Of a stretch of DNA of 64,000 bases, positions 45,195 to 56,436 are shown one piece after another. Location of the stretch: assembly GCA_963691705.1 (NCBI GenBank), contig OY829538.1:52665151-52729150 (forward strand). Direction: 5' to 3'. The translations under genes and the position numbers were made by a program. Origin of the DNA: Viola odorata (Eukaryota > Streptophyta > Magnoliopsida > Malpighiales > Violaceae). Under the pieces are notes generated by a model that saw nothing but the letters and a program-made list of their open reading frames with translations, was not told the DNA's origin and did not search any database. Within the stretch, counting starts at the first letter, position 1, and the number at the start of each line of letters is the position of its first letter.

Positions 45195-46190
45195 TTTTTG
45201 GCCCAAGGGGTATATTGATCTTATTTTTATGATTTAAGACACAAATTAATTATCATACTAATGCAATTTTAAGTTAAAGTGTGTATGTAGTTTGCGATCA
45301 AGACAACAAAAGAGCAACAATCCGATTATCGCAAGCTCGAAGATCAAGTGTGTATTAGAGCGTCAATATGTAAGTATGATTCTATTTAACACTTGAATCT
45401 ATGTTCAATAATACTTCAAGAAAAGCGTTAAAAGGTTTTTATGCGTAAACGAGTTTTGAAAAACTGTCGATATTAAAACAGACGTAGTTAGCGTTGGCGT
45501 CATGACCCCAAGAAGAAAAACTTAGCTCGATGCAGGCAGTAGCTAGCGTCATAATGCCAGGGTGTTGGCATCATGACGCCAAGCTCTGGTTTGACAAGAT
45601 CAAAACGAAATCTTGTAATAACGACTAGTTTTTTTTAATTTGTAACGGCTAGTTTTTGAACTCCAACAGTTACAAAAAAACTCTTCAAGTCTATAAATAC
45701 TCATATAATATGAACTAGTAAAAATAAGAAAGCTATCACAAAGATTTACATACATACACATTCACAATTACAAACACTCAAAATCAAGTTTTACGACGCA
45801 AGTGTTCTTATCGATTTTCAATCATCATTGCGTCATTCAAATTGAGGTTTGAATCGCTTTCTTCTTGAGGTAATAGTGTTCATTTATTGGTGTTAATATT
45901 GAATCATACATTCATTTATTTGTACACCAATTCATTGTTGCATTTTATTGTTAAGTAAATTGTAAGGTTTGAAAAGTTTACCTAACACTTTTGGGTCAAT
46001 GGTAGTTGTTCTTGTCCCGTAAAAGAACTAGGTTTTTCTCAATCCTTACCTGCAAAGAGGATTGTGTAACGGTTGTGATTGAGCCCGGAAAAATTACGGT
46101 GCAAGGTTTATTGGTTGAACCCGTAAAAGCTCAAGTATTTATTGTTAGAAAATTCTAAGGGTGAAACTCTTAGGTAGTGGAGTACAATTC
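45195..46190 (+). repeat. Truncated Sirevirus-like LTR
   Basis: This follows the order of the LTR at 1934-3150: GGCCCAAGGGG start region, GATTTAAGACACAAATTAATTA, CGCAAGCTCGAAGATCAAGTG, a TATA box (CTATAAATACTCATA near 45690) and GAGCCCGGAAAAA repeats (about 46083). It stops at TAGTGGAGTACAATTC near 46190, short of the true end. The U3 palindrome is of another type (GGCGTCATGACGCC near 45498 and 45570). No matching partner LTR or internal region is adjacent, so it is a broken solo copy. Confidence 0.8.
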
Positions 46191-46456
46191 GGGACTCGTA
46201 GGTGGAACAGGGAGATGGTAGTGTTGAGGAGGATGGAAGCAGATGTTCATGTAGATGTTCGTTAAGTGGGAAGATGGGTGTGTTTACGACTTTGTTGGTT
46301 TCTTCAATCATTTGTCGGTTTGACCCGACTCATATAGGGAAGATTAGATTTGGAGGTAGAGTATGAGAAGTTGAGGCAAGTGTAGTTGGATTAGGATTCA
46401 TAGTACTGGGATTAGGATAAGTAGTGGCTGACTGAGTAGCAATTCCTTTTAATTTT

Positions 46457-46795
46457 TTATATTTTTCCATTTTCTTTTTCTTTTTTCTTATTTTCCACAC
46501 CATTTTCAAAACTATTAATTGTATCCATAATAGTTTGGATAGTTTTATTAGTAGCTTCTATCATATTTCTAAAAAGTTCAATTTTTATTAAATCATCATT
46601 CCATAAGGGAGTTTCAGAATTAGAAATTGGTACTATACTTTCACCCATTACTTCATTATAAAGATTTTCAATATAGGTTTTTTCAATTTCTTCGCAATTA
46701 GAAGCAAGTTCTGTTCTTAATTCATATAGATTAGAAATCTTGCTAGTGTTTAGTTTGGAAATGCAATACGATAATTCTTTGAAAATAAAAGACAT
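46457..46795 (-). pseudogene. Start of a pararetroviral ORF downstream of the promoter
   Basis: A 112-codon frame rich in Glu, Asn and Lys that I do not recognise by motif. It lies about 125 bp downstream of the minus-strand TATA box, where the first ORF of a caulimovirid genome would begin. Beyond 46457 the sequence goes on in another frame with Pro/Thr/Ser-rich sequence to about 46190 and then ends at the truncation. Confidence 0.5.
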
Positions 46796-46920
46796 TTTGA
46801 AAGAGAAAACTTAAAAAGAAAAACTTTTATGCTTTATTTCTTTGAGAGATTTTCATACAAGTGTGGATTTTGGTACAAGTGCTATTTTTGGTTGCGTGCT
46901 TACAACTGAAGAAAATGCTT

Positions 46921-46930
46921 CTATTTATAG
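46921..46930 (-). promoter_or_regulatory. TATA box of pararetroviral promoter
   Basis: CTATAAATAG on the minus strand, in the intergenic region between the second ORF and the next ORF start. This is where the pregenomic RNA promoter of a caulimovirid would lie. Confidence 0.6.
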
Positions 46931-47337
46931 GGAGAGTTTAATTTAAATTTAATGCTACAAAGTTTAAAGATAAAATTTCACAAATTTTACAGATGTCCCA
47001 TTCTTCAAAGTTTGTTTGTATCTGATGCTGTCTTGCTGGTGTGCATTCTTTGATGAGGTGTGACTGAAGTGTAGCCAATTCATGCAGTGTCCTCCATGTG
47101 TCATGTTTTCTTCTCCTGGGATAAAGGTTCAGTTTGATGAGGTGTGCTTTTAATTTGACTGATACATTGGTTTTTCACCACTTGTCTTACCACCTGTCTT
47201 GCTTCTTCCATGTATGTGATCTTTTAAATTTTTGTCTCTTCTAGATGATATATCTGCTTGCCGAGTTGGTTGTTTGTTGTCTGGAGAGATATAATAAATT
47301 CTGCTATCATATCTGGATCATAATCTGGATCAGAGTT

Positions 47338-48533
47338 TTAGGGAGTTGTTGATGATGCTTCTTCATCTTCATCTAGTTGAGAAAGTGTTTCCTTTAGTTT
47401 TCTTCTGAATTCATCTTTTGACGAAGCGGTTGCTAAATTTTCTTGTAGTTGACTTTGGGATGAAAAGAATGTAGATGGTTGTGGAGTAGGGTTGGAAATT
47501 GTAGTTTCTGCTAACTTTTGTAATACTCTATTTTTACATGCCTGTTCTTGGGGAAACGTTTTCCACCATTTCACTTTCCATCTTCTTGTTAGTATGGGTG
47601 GTTCAGTAGTTGTTCGGTCGACAATGTCAAAATCCTAATAGATAATCCAAGGTATTTTGAACATTAGGGTGAATGACATTAATTTGGGAATAGTTTGGGA
47701 TGAATAATTTTTTTGGAAGGTTTCGAATCCTTCTCTGACTGATGTAGGATGTGCAAGTTCTGATGCTCCAAAGTATTTCCACCATTGATAAAACCAATGA
47801 GGAAATGTTCGTGGTATATCATTATGAAAATGGAAGAACCAAGAGTGATGATAATTTGAGTATAGAAAGACGTGTTGCCATGCTTTTTGGTAGTCATGAT
47901 AATTAAATCCTTTTGGCATAAAGGGTTGAGATTTTTTTTTTCATTATAAGGATTCAGGTTCCAATTTGATAAGGTTAATACTTTTAGGATTTTGCATTTC
48001 GAATAAGAGTATTTTTTCGGATATCTTTGATCTTCAACATGAACTATTTCGACTGAATTTGTATCTACGAGAATAAATTCATAGAACAATCTAGTTTTTT
48101 CGAGGGAGTCTGGAATGAACAGAAAGTTTTTTAGAAATATGTTGGATATAATGGATTTGAGTTCGTTTCTGTGTTCTGGTTCAATATAACTGACACTTTT
48201 GACAAATGGTTTAGTTATTGGGACTTGGTTATTTTGTGAAGGTTTTGTTTGTAATGGCCTAGTAGGAAGAGTTCCTAGAATATTCAAAGCACGTCTACTA
48301 GTAATTGAGGTAGGAGAGTTTTGGGGTTGAACTTGTAATGCTTGAAGGTAGTTTGCAGGAAGTTTTTGATTCTCTGAGGGTCCTGGTAGTAGAAAGGACG
48401 TTGGAGTTACTAATCGTGAATTAACAGTTCTAGATGAACTGGATTTGAGTGGTTCAAATTTGTTAGGAGTAATAGGTATGTTCATGGCATAGGATGCCTT
48501 GGTTTTTTTGCTGGATTCTTTTTGTGTAGACAT
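47338..48533 (-). pseudogene. Pararetroviral second ORF, function unknown
   Basis: Its ATG overlaps the pol stop (TAATG at 48535-48531), an arrangement suited to coupled re-initiation. The N-terminal part is Ser/Thr/Pro-rich, then comes a conserved block (FFHFHNDIPRTFPHWFYQWW) and, further on, WKVKWWKTFP, as seen in ORFs that follow pol in some endogenous plant pararetroviruses. A frameshift at a run of ten T (47932-47941) and a TAG at 47635-47637 break it. Homology to the viral transactivator or to the florendovirus second ORF is possible but not established here. Confidence 0.65.
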
Positions 48534-49490
48534 TAGATCTTGCCCTGTAAAAATTCACGAGATAAAAAGTCAGGTAAAGAATTATTTTCTCCTTTTATAA
48601 ATTCAATTTCAAAATCAAAGTTTGATAGTAATGCTTGCCATCGGGCAAAAATCTGTTTTGAAACTATATTTTGAACATCTTTTTCTAAAATATATTTTGC
48701 ACTTTTGCAATCAATTCTTAATAAGAATTTTTTGATGAATAGGTCATCTTGAAAATTGGATATACATAATACTATAGATAAAACTTCCTTTTTAATTGTC
48801 GAATAATTTTTTTGTGAAGCAATCCATATTGCTGAACAGTATCTAATTAATTGTTCTTTTTCATAATCTTTTTGTTTTAATATTCATTCGTAGCCTATGT
48901 CAGATGCGTCTGTTTCTACAATTAGGTCAGCTGAAGGATTAGGAATTCCCAAACAAGGAAGGTTTTTTATTTTTTCTTTAATATTTTTAACAATAATTGT
49001 CATACTTTCATTCCATATTGGAGGGTTTTTTCTAAGTCTTTGATATAATGGTAAACAGGTGGTTCTTAAGTTTTTAATAAAATCTGAAACATAGTTTAAG
49101 CATCCTAAAAATCGTTGTAATTGTTTTTTATCTTTTATTTCATCTGGGAATTTATCTGTGAATTCTATGGATCTACTTATGGGTTTTATGGTGTCTTGGT
49201 AAATATCAAATCCTAAAAATCTCATTTTTGTTTGGCATAGTTTTAGTTTTGGGAGTGAAACTACTAATCCATTTTCTTTAAATATTTTTAAGAATTTGTT
49301 CAAATGATTAAAATGTTCTGTTATAGATTTTGAGAATACTAATGCATCATCTATGTATACAATAATGAATTTTGTATAAGGATTTAAAATATCGTTCATT
49401 ATATTTTGAAATTCGAACGGTGCATTTTTTAATCCAAATGGCATCACATTCCATTCATAATGACCAAAAGGTACAGTGAAAGCGGTTTTA
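48533..49490 (-). pseudogene. Pararetroviral reverse transcriptase and RNase H, broken
   Basis: The minus strand encodes the second half of RT, with FGLKNAPFEFQNIMND and the catalytic YIDD motif followed by RFLGFDIYQ and RFLGCLNYV. The RNase H domain follows (ETDASDIGYE; later RIDCKSAKYIL and a PDFLSRE end). An in-frame TGA at 48884-48886 separates RT and RNase H; otherwise the frame is open to its TAA at 48535-48533. The RT N-terminal part is cut off at about 49490, where unrelated sequence begins. The enzyme would copy pregenomic RNA into DNA; this copy is inactive. Confidence 0.85.
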
Positions 49491-50600
49491 TATCATCTTC
49501 ATGGACTTTAGGTGGTTGGCTCAATGCGCACCTAAGGTCACTTTGCCCGTGACGCCTTTGATATTCACGCCCTAGCAGAGAAAATATTGTCTCATTTGTA
49601 GCACAAAACACTCTCAGAACTCTCTGCACTTCGGACAAGCTGTTGTGCCCAACATTCACACAAACATCGGCAACAAGTAGCCCATCATGTGCCCTCGGCT
49701 AACTTATGTGCTCAATAATTGCTACCGTAGCATCTTGTATATACTAGCAACACTACTACTAGAAGCAGGCAACTGACTATCCTTAGTCACACAATATTCG
49801 TCGCTAATAACATGTTGTGGATGAGTAGTCTCGGCATCTTCAACTTGAATACACTTATCCACACAAACGGTTCAATTTGTGTAGCCATGACTCTAATAGA
49901 ACACATATCCGATTGATACAATATGATACAGTCACGGTTCTCTCTTGAATGGATAATGGAGCTAGCGCAGCGAATGGGAAGGATTTAAAGTGAGAGATCC
50001 ATGAGAGGTTGTTTTCTTAAGCAAGGTTCAAGTTCAAGATAGAGGATGGGCACGTTTGACATAAGGAGAAAGGAAGACATAAACACATAGACAATGACAC
50101 ACGAATGCGGAAAGAGTAACGTAATCGTGGGGATTAAGGGTCTTGTTATTGGCCTTTTGATGTTGGAATTCACACCTAAATGTGCAACACAAATATAACT
50201 CAACAAGGTAGAAACTTTCAATATTTTTACTTGACTCAAATCAATGGCTTTCCAAACCAAGTAGATAAGCACCCAGAGAGCTTATAATAAGAGTTAGGAG
50301 GCTAAAGCACTCAACTAAGTTTCATCAAAATACAAGCTACCTTACAAAATGAAAGGAAAGAGCTATTTATACAATGCTTATTCAATGCTTCAAAATGGCC
50401 GGCTTCTTCTTAAAAACCGGGGCCAACGGTATGCCGCAAAGGGTCTGGCATCATGCCGCTAGTCTCGACAATTGTTTAGGCAGCTTTGGCAATTGATGGT
50501 TGAGACTGGCGTTATGTCGCTAAGGGCTTGGCGTCATGCCGCTAGTCTCGGCAATTGTTGTGTCAGTCTTGGCAATTGTCAGCCGTGGCTAGCGGTATGT
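49491..50600 (-). other. Unassigned mosaic with an LTR-like segment
   Basis: 49491-50160 has no recognisable gene; a 71-codon frame at 49659-49444 crosses the junction and looks accidental. 50163-50600 resembles an LTR on the minus strand: a TATAAATAG box near 50368 and, upstream of it, repeated GGCATCATGCCGC and GGCGTCATGCCGC units (50410-50600) separated by CTAGTCTCGGCAATTG spacers. I could not find a matching second LTR. Confidence 0.5.
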
Positions 50601-50602
50601 CA

Positions 50603-50851
50603 CTATGCCGCCAAGCACTTTTCCTTCAAAAGTGCTTCTTCCCATGTGACTTCATGGCTTGCTAAGATGTTGATCATCCGCCACTCTTCTCCTTCCTGCG
50701 CCATTTTCTTAGTGAATTCTTGTTGTATAAACAAGGTTAATTGTTCTTGAATGGTTCTTGCCCGCGCCCTCGTCATGGGTCCTTTGGGTACGGGTAGCTC
50801 CTCGTCCATGCTCGTATCACAAGATTTATCAAACACATTACTTTCACTCAT
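50603..50851 (-). pseudogene. Gypsy polyprotein C-terminal remnant
   Basis: An 82-residue frame with LPVPKGPMTRARARTIQEQL, a motif found near the C terminus of many plant Gypsy polyproteins just before the 3' LTR. Upstream there is no integrase or RT. It lies in the same orientation as the LTR at 51511-52446 and the gag start at 51293, so it is probably what is left of that element's polyprotein. Confidence 0.6.
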
Positions 50852-51293
50852 CTTGTTTGACTCAACCTCATCACTGTCTACAATGCTCAGTCTATCGTTG
50901 GAACATTGGCTCTAAGTATGCCCTTGCCCACCATTGTGTCTATCTCGGCATTCTAACCCATGCCCATGGTTGTAGCTTTTGTTGCTGTTGTGGTCACTAT
51001 AACCTCAATGCACATATGAGTCCCTCGGCATAGATCTCTCCTATTGTGCCCGAAAGATCCCATGTTGCTATCGTTGGTGCTGCTCTGTGGTTGTTTCGCC
51101 ATACCCAGCTTCGTACTACCCACTTAAATGGCCGAAGTACCGTTTCTCTTCATAGAAATCATATGGCGAATTTGGTTTCTTAAAGTCAAATCGGCGTTGC
51201 ACTTCTCTCTGCACATGCCTCGGCCCATCATAGGCCTTATCCTCGTACCTACATGCATACAAGTCCTGATACATGTCCGCACCTCTTGTCATC
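50852..51293 (-). pseudogene. gag: Gypsy gag N-terminal remnant
   Basis: From an ATG at 51291-51293 the minus strand reads MTRGADMYQDLYACRYEDKA and continues with RRFDFKKPNSPYDFYEEKRY before several stops. It resembles the basic, Tyr-rich N-terminal leader of chromovirus Gag. The gag core, protease, RT and integrase are missing between here and 50851, so the element is almost entirely gutted. Confidence 0.55.
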
Positions 51294-51510
51294 TTGAAGC
51301 ATGAAAATTAAACAAGAAAACAAACGAAAGCAAATATTAAGTTACTCAACAAGCGCTCCCTCACGTGTTTACTCTCTTTTCTTTTGCGCTCACAACACAC
51401 AATACAAGACACGAACACAAGGATATTTGCGCAAATAAGGATAATTATTTGACGCAATGACTCGACTGATATAGACCAAACCTTTGAACGCCTTTTGCTC
51501 CGCTACCAAC

Positions 51511-52446
51511 TAATACGATCCTAGTTGCGTAGGCTCGATTAACCTCAACGATCGTTGTTCAAAGGGTGGAATTTTATGCGAACTAGATAGGTACTCACGA
51601 GGGTGAGCCTAGACCTGCTAATACACCTAGATTATCCAACCTAGCAGATGTCAAGTGAGGTTCTCACTTGGAGGCCTAGACCCAGTAAGGTACTCCTTTA
51701 CTCAACCTAGTGAAACAAGTGATAGGGTTCGAAACAAGTGATTTTACTTGCAATCAATCCTAGGTTTTGGGACTCAAGATTGGAACAAGGTTCACGCATG
51801 GTTCACGCATGAAGAACAAAGATACTCTCTCTAAAAAGACTTAGTCTCAATTTATCAATTATCAAATATTCCTTTACAATGAGCCAATGCAGCTCTATAT
51901 ATACTAATACCTAAAACCACTCGAATCAGAACTAACAAGAATCCTACTTGAGCAATTAGTCTAATAACTTAAACAAACTAAATATAAATATAAATAAATA
52001 CATTCTAGAAGATACAAGAGGTTTCCGCACGGTCGGACCAAGGTTTGGGCCGAAATCCTCGAGTTGCATGGTGTCTGGTGCGCACACTGCACGCGAAAAT
52101 ATCGACTAGGGCTAACTTCCGATCTGCTCGTGCCGATGGGCTGAAACTTGGTCCAATGCGAGCTAACATTCTCAAAAGTCGAGAAGATGTTGTACCCCCT
52201 GGCATGAGCTTCACTAGTCCAAAATGACTCGGATAGAGTCGCCTGGCGCGTCTAGTGTCAGAGTATCCATGTCCGAGTAGAACTCTACCTTCGGCCAGCC
52301 AATGTGCGTCCTCATGTGAGTGTCCAAAGCCATATAGGATGCGCGTACAAGAGTTCTCATGCGCGCCCGCATCTAAATTCGCATTTGAGGCCGAGTAGGA
52401 CATACGCGTGCCATGTAGACGCATGATATAACTTGGGATCGTATCA
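51511..52446 (-). repeat. 5' LTR of gutted Gypsy element
   Basis: 936 bp with ends related to those of the gag-protease Gypsy LTR (TGATACGATCC on the minus strand at the right, CCTAGGATCGTATTA-like at the left). A TATATATAG box lies near 51895 on the minus strand. The primer-binding site (GTTGGTAGCGGAGCAA on the minus strand) adjoins it at about 51494-51510. No second LTR is adjacent. Confidence 0.75.
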
Positions 52447-52925
52447 TCCACCTCCTTTGGGTTTCTTAAAGATGAACTACGATGCATCTAGAGTAAAGAA
52501 CAGTCTATATGTGGGTATTGCGGTTGTGTGTAGAGACGAGTTAAACAAAATAAAGGACAGTGTATATTTTTTGTTCCTTTGTTCCTCTATGTTACAATCT
52601 GAAGCTATTGCAATTAGATAATCTGTCAGTCTAGCCTCCTTTAGGAAGTACAATAGGCTAAATGGTCTACACAAACCCGTCTCGTGGGAGATTGATTTGA
52701 TTATCTCGGATATTAGAGATATGATAAGGTTGTTGGATACTTGTATTTTTGTAAAACATCATAGAGAAGCTACAGACTGACTTGCTAAATCTATTAGGCT
52801 TCACTTTTTTCTCGGGATTGGATTCTACATCCTCCCGATCCTCTTCTTGCTTTGTTAAGAAAGGATTCTTTTGTAATTAATATTTCTTAATACGAAAGTT
52901 AACAAATCCTCTCCAAAAAAAATGC
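52447..52925 (+). pseudogene. LINE (non-LTR) RNase H tail, broken
   Basis: The plus strand encodes PPPLGFLKMNYDAS, then GIAVVCRDE and LQSEAIAIR, the form of the plant RNase H (RVT_3) domain at the end of L1-type elements. Stops occur at 52619 and 52780 among others. A short A-run at 52917-52922 may be the old poly-A tail. The 5' part is replaced by the Gypsy LTR that ends at 52446. Confidence 0.7.
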
Positions 52926-53362
52926 TTTCATAAACGAGTAGATTTTTAATTGATTTTTTACATTCTAACTTGTAATATTTTATAATTAATGTTATCACTC
53001 ATTTATATTTCAAACGTATCATATTCAATCAATTGTAAGATTAATTCTACTATTTTACAGCACAAAATACTAGTAACTGAAACTCTCTGGTCATGGTGTG
53101 AGCGCAACCAATGAATGGACTGGTCTTTTTTTTCCTTTTAGGAAAAGCTTGGTTGGACCAGGACGGTTAAATGTTGCTAAAAGAGAGTGATAACCACTAG
53201 CAGACAACAAAAACACTTGCGCCTAACGTGAAAAATGCACAACAATCAATAAGAAAAAAAAAGTAACGCCACCAACCCAAAACACCAAAGCCTAATTTAA
53301 TGGTTATCAATCATTAATCAACACAAAACCCAGCAAAGCAAGGAAGAATAGGCTAATTAGAG
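52926..53362 (+). other. Upstream region of the aminotransferase gene
   Basis: No gene. The last 60 bp before the ATG (AATAGGCTAATTAGAG) match the leader before the exon-1 copy at 56020, so this is probably 5' untranslated sequence. No clear TATA box was chosen. Confidence 0.45.
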
Positions 53363-55577
53363 ATGGAGAAGGAGGCGAATGGTTCAAAGAAATGGAATTT
53401 CCAAGTCCAAGAAAATGACCTCAAAACAGCATCAGGGCAACTAACAATCCGTGAGATTCAGTACAGTTTGCTTGGAACTCTCAACAAAGAAGATGAAAGA
53501 GCTGTGATACCATTAGGGAATGGCGACCCTTCTGTTTTTCCATGCTTCCGTACATCTCCTGCAGCTGAAGATGCCATTGTTGAGTCATTGAAATCTGCCA
53601 AGTACAATGGCTATGCCCCAACTGTTGGTATCCTTCCTGCTAGGAGGTATATATACCTTCTTCTTCTTTTCTTTTCTTCCCTTTAATTTTTTTTTGTATA
53701 TGTTAAAGAATCCATCAAATTTCTACCCATAATTGGTGCAATTGGAAACTAGGTAGAAAGAAGTGAACTTTAATGAAGAGTGGCAGCAATTTCAATTCTG
53801 TCTTTTTTCTACATTTTGTTTCATGTCTGGTCGGTTAATTCCTCAATTTGGAATTTGTTTTCTTTAATCTAGTAAGCAGGGTCAGCAGAGAAAGTAAATA
53901 AAAGTAAAATTCAAGGAACGTCTTATAATTTAATGGGAATTTGAAATCTGGTAACAGGGCAGTTGCAGATTACCTGAATCATGACCTCCCATGCAAGTTA
54001 TCACCAGATGATGTTTTTCTAACAACTGGATGCTGTCAGGCAATTGAAGTTACATTAAAAGTCCTTTCCAGACCTGGTGCCAACATTTTGCTTCCAAGGC
54101 CAGGTTTCCCCTTGTATGAAGCTCATATTGCACAAACTCATCTCCGTATTCGCTATTTCAATCTTCTCCCAGATAAGGGCTGGGAGGTTGATCTGGAGGC
54201 TGTAGAAGCTCTGGCAGATGAGAATACTGTTGCCATTGTTATCATAAATCCTGGCAATCCATGTGGAAATGTCTATAGCTACCAACACTTAAAGCAAGTG
54301 AGTAAAATTACTCTTCATTTTTGTGATTGTGATGATGATGCTACATCAGGTGATGTTGTATGAGTTATGATGTGTCAAGTTGGTTTTGTTAGTGTTAGCT
54401 TTAAAGTTTTTGTAATTGTTTATCGTTGGGGTTTTAGGTTGCAGAGATGGCTAGAAAGCTTGGAATTCTTGTGATTGCTGATGAAGTATATGGCCATCTG
54501 GCATTTGGGAGCTCCCCATTTGTGCCAATGGGAGCTTTAGGATCAATTGTGCCTGTTCTTACACTTGGCTCCATTTCGAAGCGGTGGATTGTTCCTGGTT
54601 GGCGGATGGGTTGGCTGGTTGTATGTGATCCTAATGGCATCCTTCAGGATTCTGGGGTTGGCTCTCTTTCTTGCTGTTCTTATATGCGCGCTCACATTGA
54701 CATTAACCGTTTCCTCTTATGAAGTTCAGTTCACTTTTTTGTCACCTTTAGGTTGTTCAGTCAATCAATCGCTGTATAAACGTGGCTTGCGATCCTGCAA
54801 CATTCATTCAGGTTTGTGCGACATGAGCTTATTGAGTAAAGTTCATCTATATAAACTGGGATCTTTTCAACGATAATCGAATGAAACAATGACACTGACC
54901 AATCAAATGAAAGTTGTGCTAAATTATTTGAAACCATTTCTTGATTTGAACTAGGGTGCAATTCCTAAAATCATTGAGAACACAAAGGTTAACTTCTTTT
55001 CAAATCTTAATAACATCCTGAGAGAAGCTGCAGACATTTGTTACGACAGGATTCAGGAAATCCCGTGCATTACTTGCCCGAAGAAACCAGAAGGCTCTAT
55101 GTTTGTAATGGTGAGGCGAACATGCATTGGATTTTGTACACATTTCTTTTCTTGTTAAGTTTTTTTTCTAGAAAATGAGAATGGAAGTCATTAACTAGAA
55201 CAACATGGGTTTCAGGTTAAACTGAATTCGTCAGTATTGAACGGCATTGATGATGACATGGACTTCTGTCTCAAGCTGGCGAAAGAGGAGTCCGTCATAG
55301 TCATACCAGGTATAAGTTGTGTGTTCATTCACGCTGATAAAACTCCAGAAAATTAGTGAATGATACTAAATAGATTGTCGACCTGACAATTTGCATTTAC
55401 AGTTTATGTTTCTTGGATAAACATGAAACTGACAGCTTAATCTGCGCCTTTGCAGGGATGGCGGTGGGATTGAGGAATTGGTTGCGCATAACATTTGCAA
55501 GTGAACCTTCAGCACTTGAAGTTGGGCTTGGGAGGATAAAAGCATTTTGTGAAAGGCACACAAAGATGAAGCAGTAG
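53363..55577 (+). CDS. Tyrosine aminotransferase-like enzyme (PLP class I), 424 aa, seven exons
   Basis: Exons: 53363-53646, 53958-54297, 54438-54656, 54752-54811, 54955-55110, 55216-55309, 55456-55577; every intron is GT-AG and the sum is 1,275 bp. The enzyme would transfer the amino group of tyrosine (or a related amino acid) to a 2-oxo acid using pyridoxal phosphate, feeding 4-hydroxyphenylpyruvate to tocopherol and plastoquinone synthesis. Motifs: [11 protein letters not shown] near the N terminus, [19 protein letters not shown] (cofactor Asp and Tyr), and Schiff-base Lys256 in [13 protein letters not shown] (codon 54579-54581). The C-terminal substrate Arg is in NWLRITFAS. Length fits the family, and no transit peptide is seen, suggesting cytosol. 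Nicotianamine aminotransferase or a C-S lyase paralogue cannot be excluded. Exon 3 ends at a non-consensus GGG|GTTGGC donor. Confidence 0.9.
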
Positions 55578-56019
55578 GGATTATTGAGCGCCAGCAGTTA
55601 AGACAGAATAGTTTATGTTTGAACTTCGATTGATCTCTTGTTCTTCAGTTGTTAAATTAAGTTGTAGTATGTTTTTGTGAAGTAGATGCATTTAACTGGG
55701 CAATGTATGATCAAGAAGTGACTTTTTGTGTTATGATCTCACCTTTTGGGTCAACGTTGCAGAAGCTTCTTTTTTTATCATCTATGGGCGCAAATCTGTA
55801 TATTCAAATTTGATGACTATAAGAAATCCATTCACTTGTGCTAAACTTTAATACAGGAGACTTTTTACGAAATAATAAACTTATATTTTATTAGAAAAGA
55901 TAAGAGCATGTGCCTTACTAATCCAAAAATGTCAATTATAAATCTTGCTCCTTCCCATCAACGACTTCCTTTCCTGCAAGCAACATCAACCAACCCAAAA
56001 AGTCAAAGCCTAATTAGAG
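55578..56019 (+). other. 3' untranslated region and spacer
   Basis: Presumed 3' UTR of the aminotransferase gene, then AT-rich spacer. The end (CAACCCAAAAAGTCAAAGCCTAATTAGAG without breaks) resembles the leader before 53363, marking the start of the duplicated segment. Confidence 0.5.
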
Positions 56020-56302
56020 ATGGAGAAGGAGAATGGCTCGAAGAAATGGCATTTCCAAGTGCAAGAAAATGACCTCAAAAATGGATCAGTGCCTCTAACA
56101 GTCCGTGAGATTCAGTACAGTCTGCTTGGAAATCTCAACAAAGAAGAAGAAAGAGCTGTGATACTCTTAGGGGGAATGGTGACCCTTCTGTCTTTCCATG
56201 CTTCCGCACTTCTCCTGCAGCCGAAGATGCCATTGTTGAGTCCTTGAAATCTGCTAACTACAATGGCTATGCTCCAATTGTTGGTATCCTTCCCGCTAGG
56301 AG
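56020..56302 (+). pseudogene. Exon-1 copy of the aminotransferase gene, frameshifted
   Basis: Closely similar to 53363-53646, from MEKENGSKKW to the exon-1 donor (GCTAGGAG|GTAATT). An extra G in the GGGGG run near 56173 shifts the frame just before the GNGDPSVFP motif, so the protein ends after 75 residues. No further exons follow; 56390 onward is unrelated repeat sequence. It is a truncated tandem duplicate. Confidence 0.88.
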
Positions 56303-56436
56303 GTAATTACCTTCTCTTTTTCTTTTTTTCTTTTTTTCTTTTCATTCTTGTTTTTAGTAAAGAATTCATTGCAAAATAGCTAGAAAGAAGTGAACTTTTT
56401 CTCTTTCCTCGGGTATTCTCTCAATAGATATTAATC

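Larger units (their letters stand above)
46191..49490 (-). mobile_element. Endogenous pararetrovirus (Caulimoviridae-like), degraded
   Basis: A minus-strand integrated fragment in the order RT and RNase H (49490-48533), a second ORF (48533-47338), an intergenic region with a TATA box, then the start of another ORF (46795 downward). The RT sequence is of caulimovirid rather than LTR-retrotransposon type, and there are no LTRs or integrase. Plant genomes hold many such old copies. It carries at least one in-frame stop in pol, a frameshift and a stop in the second ORF, and both ends are truncated, so it is inert. Confidence 0.8.

Noticed and set aside
46800..47330. Search for a tRNA-Met primer site in the pararetroviral intergenic region
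   Set aside because: No clear TGGTATCAGAGC-type match was seen on the minus strand, so none is annotated.
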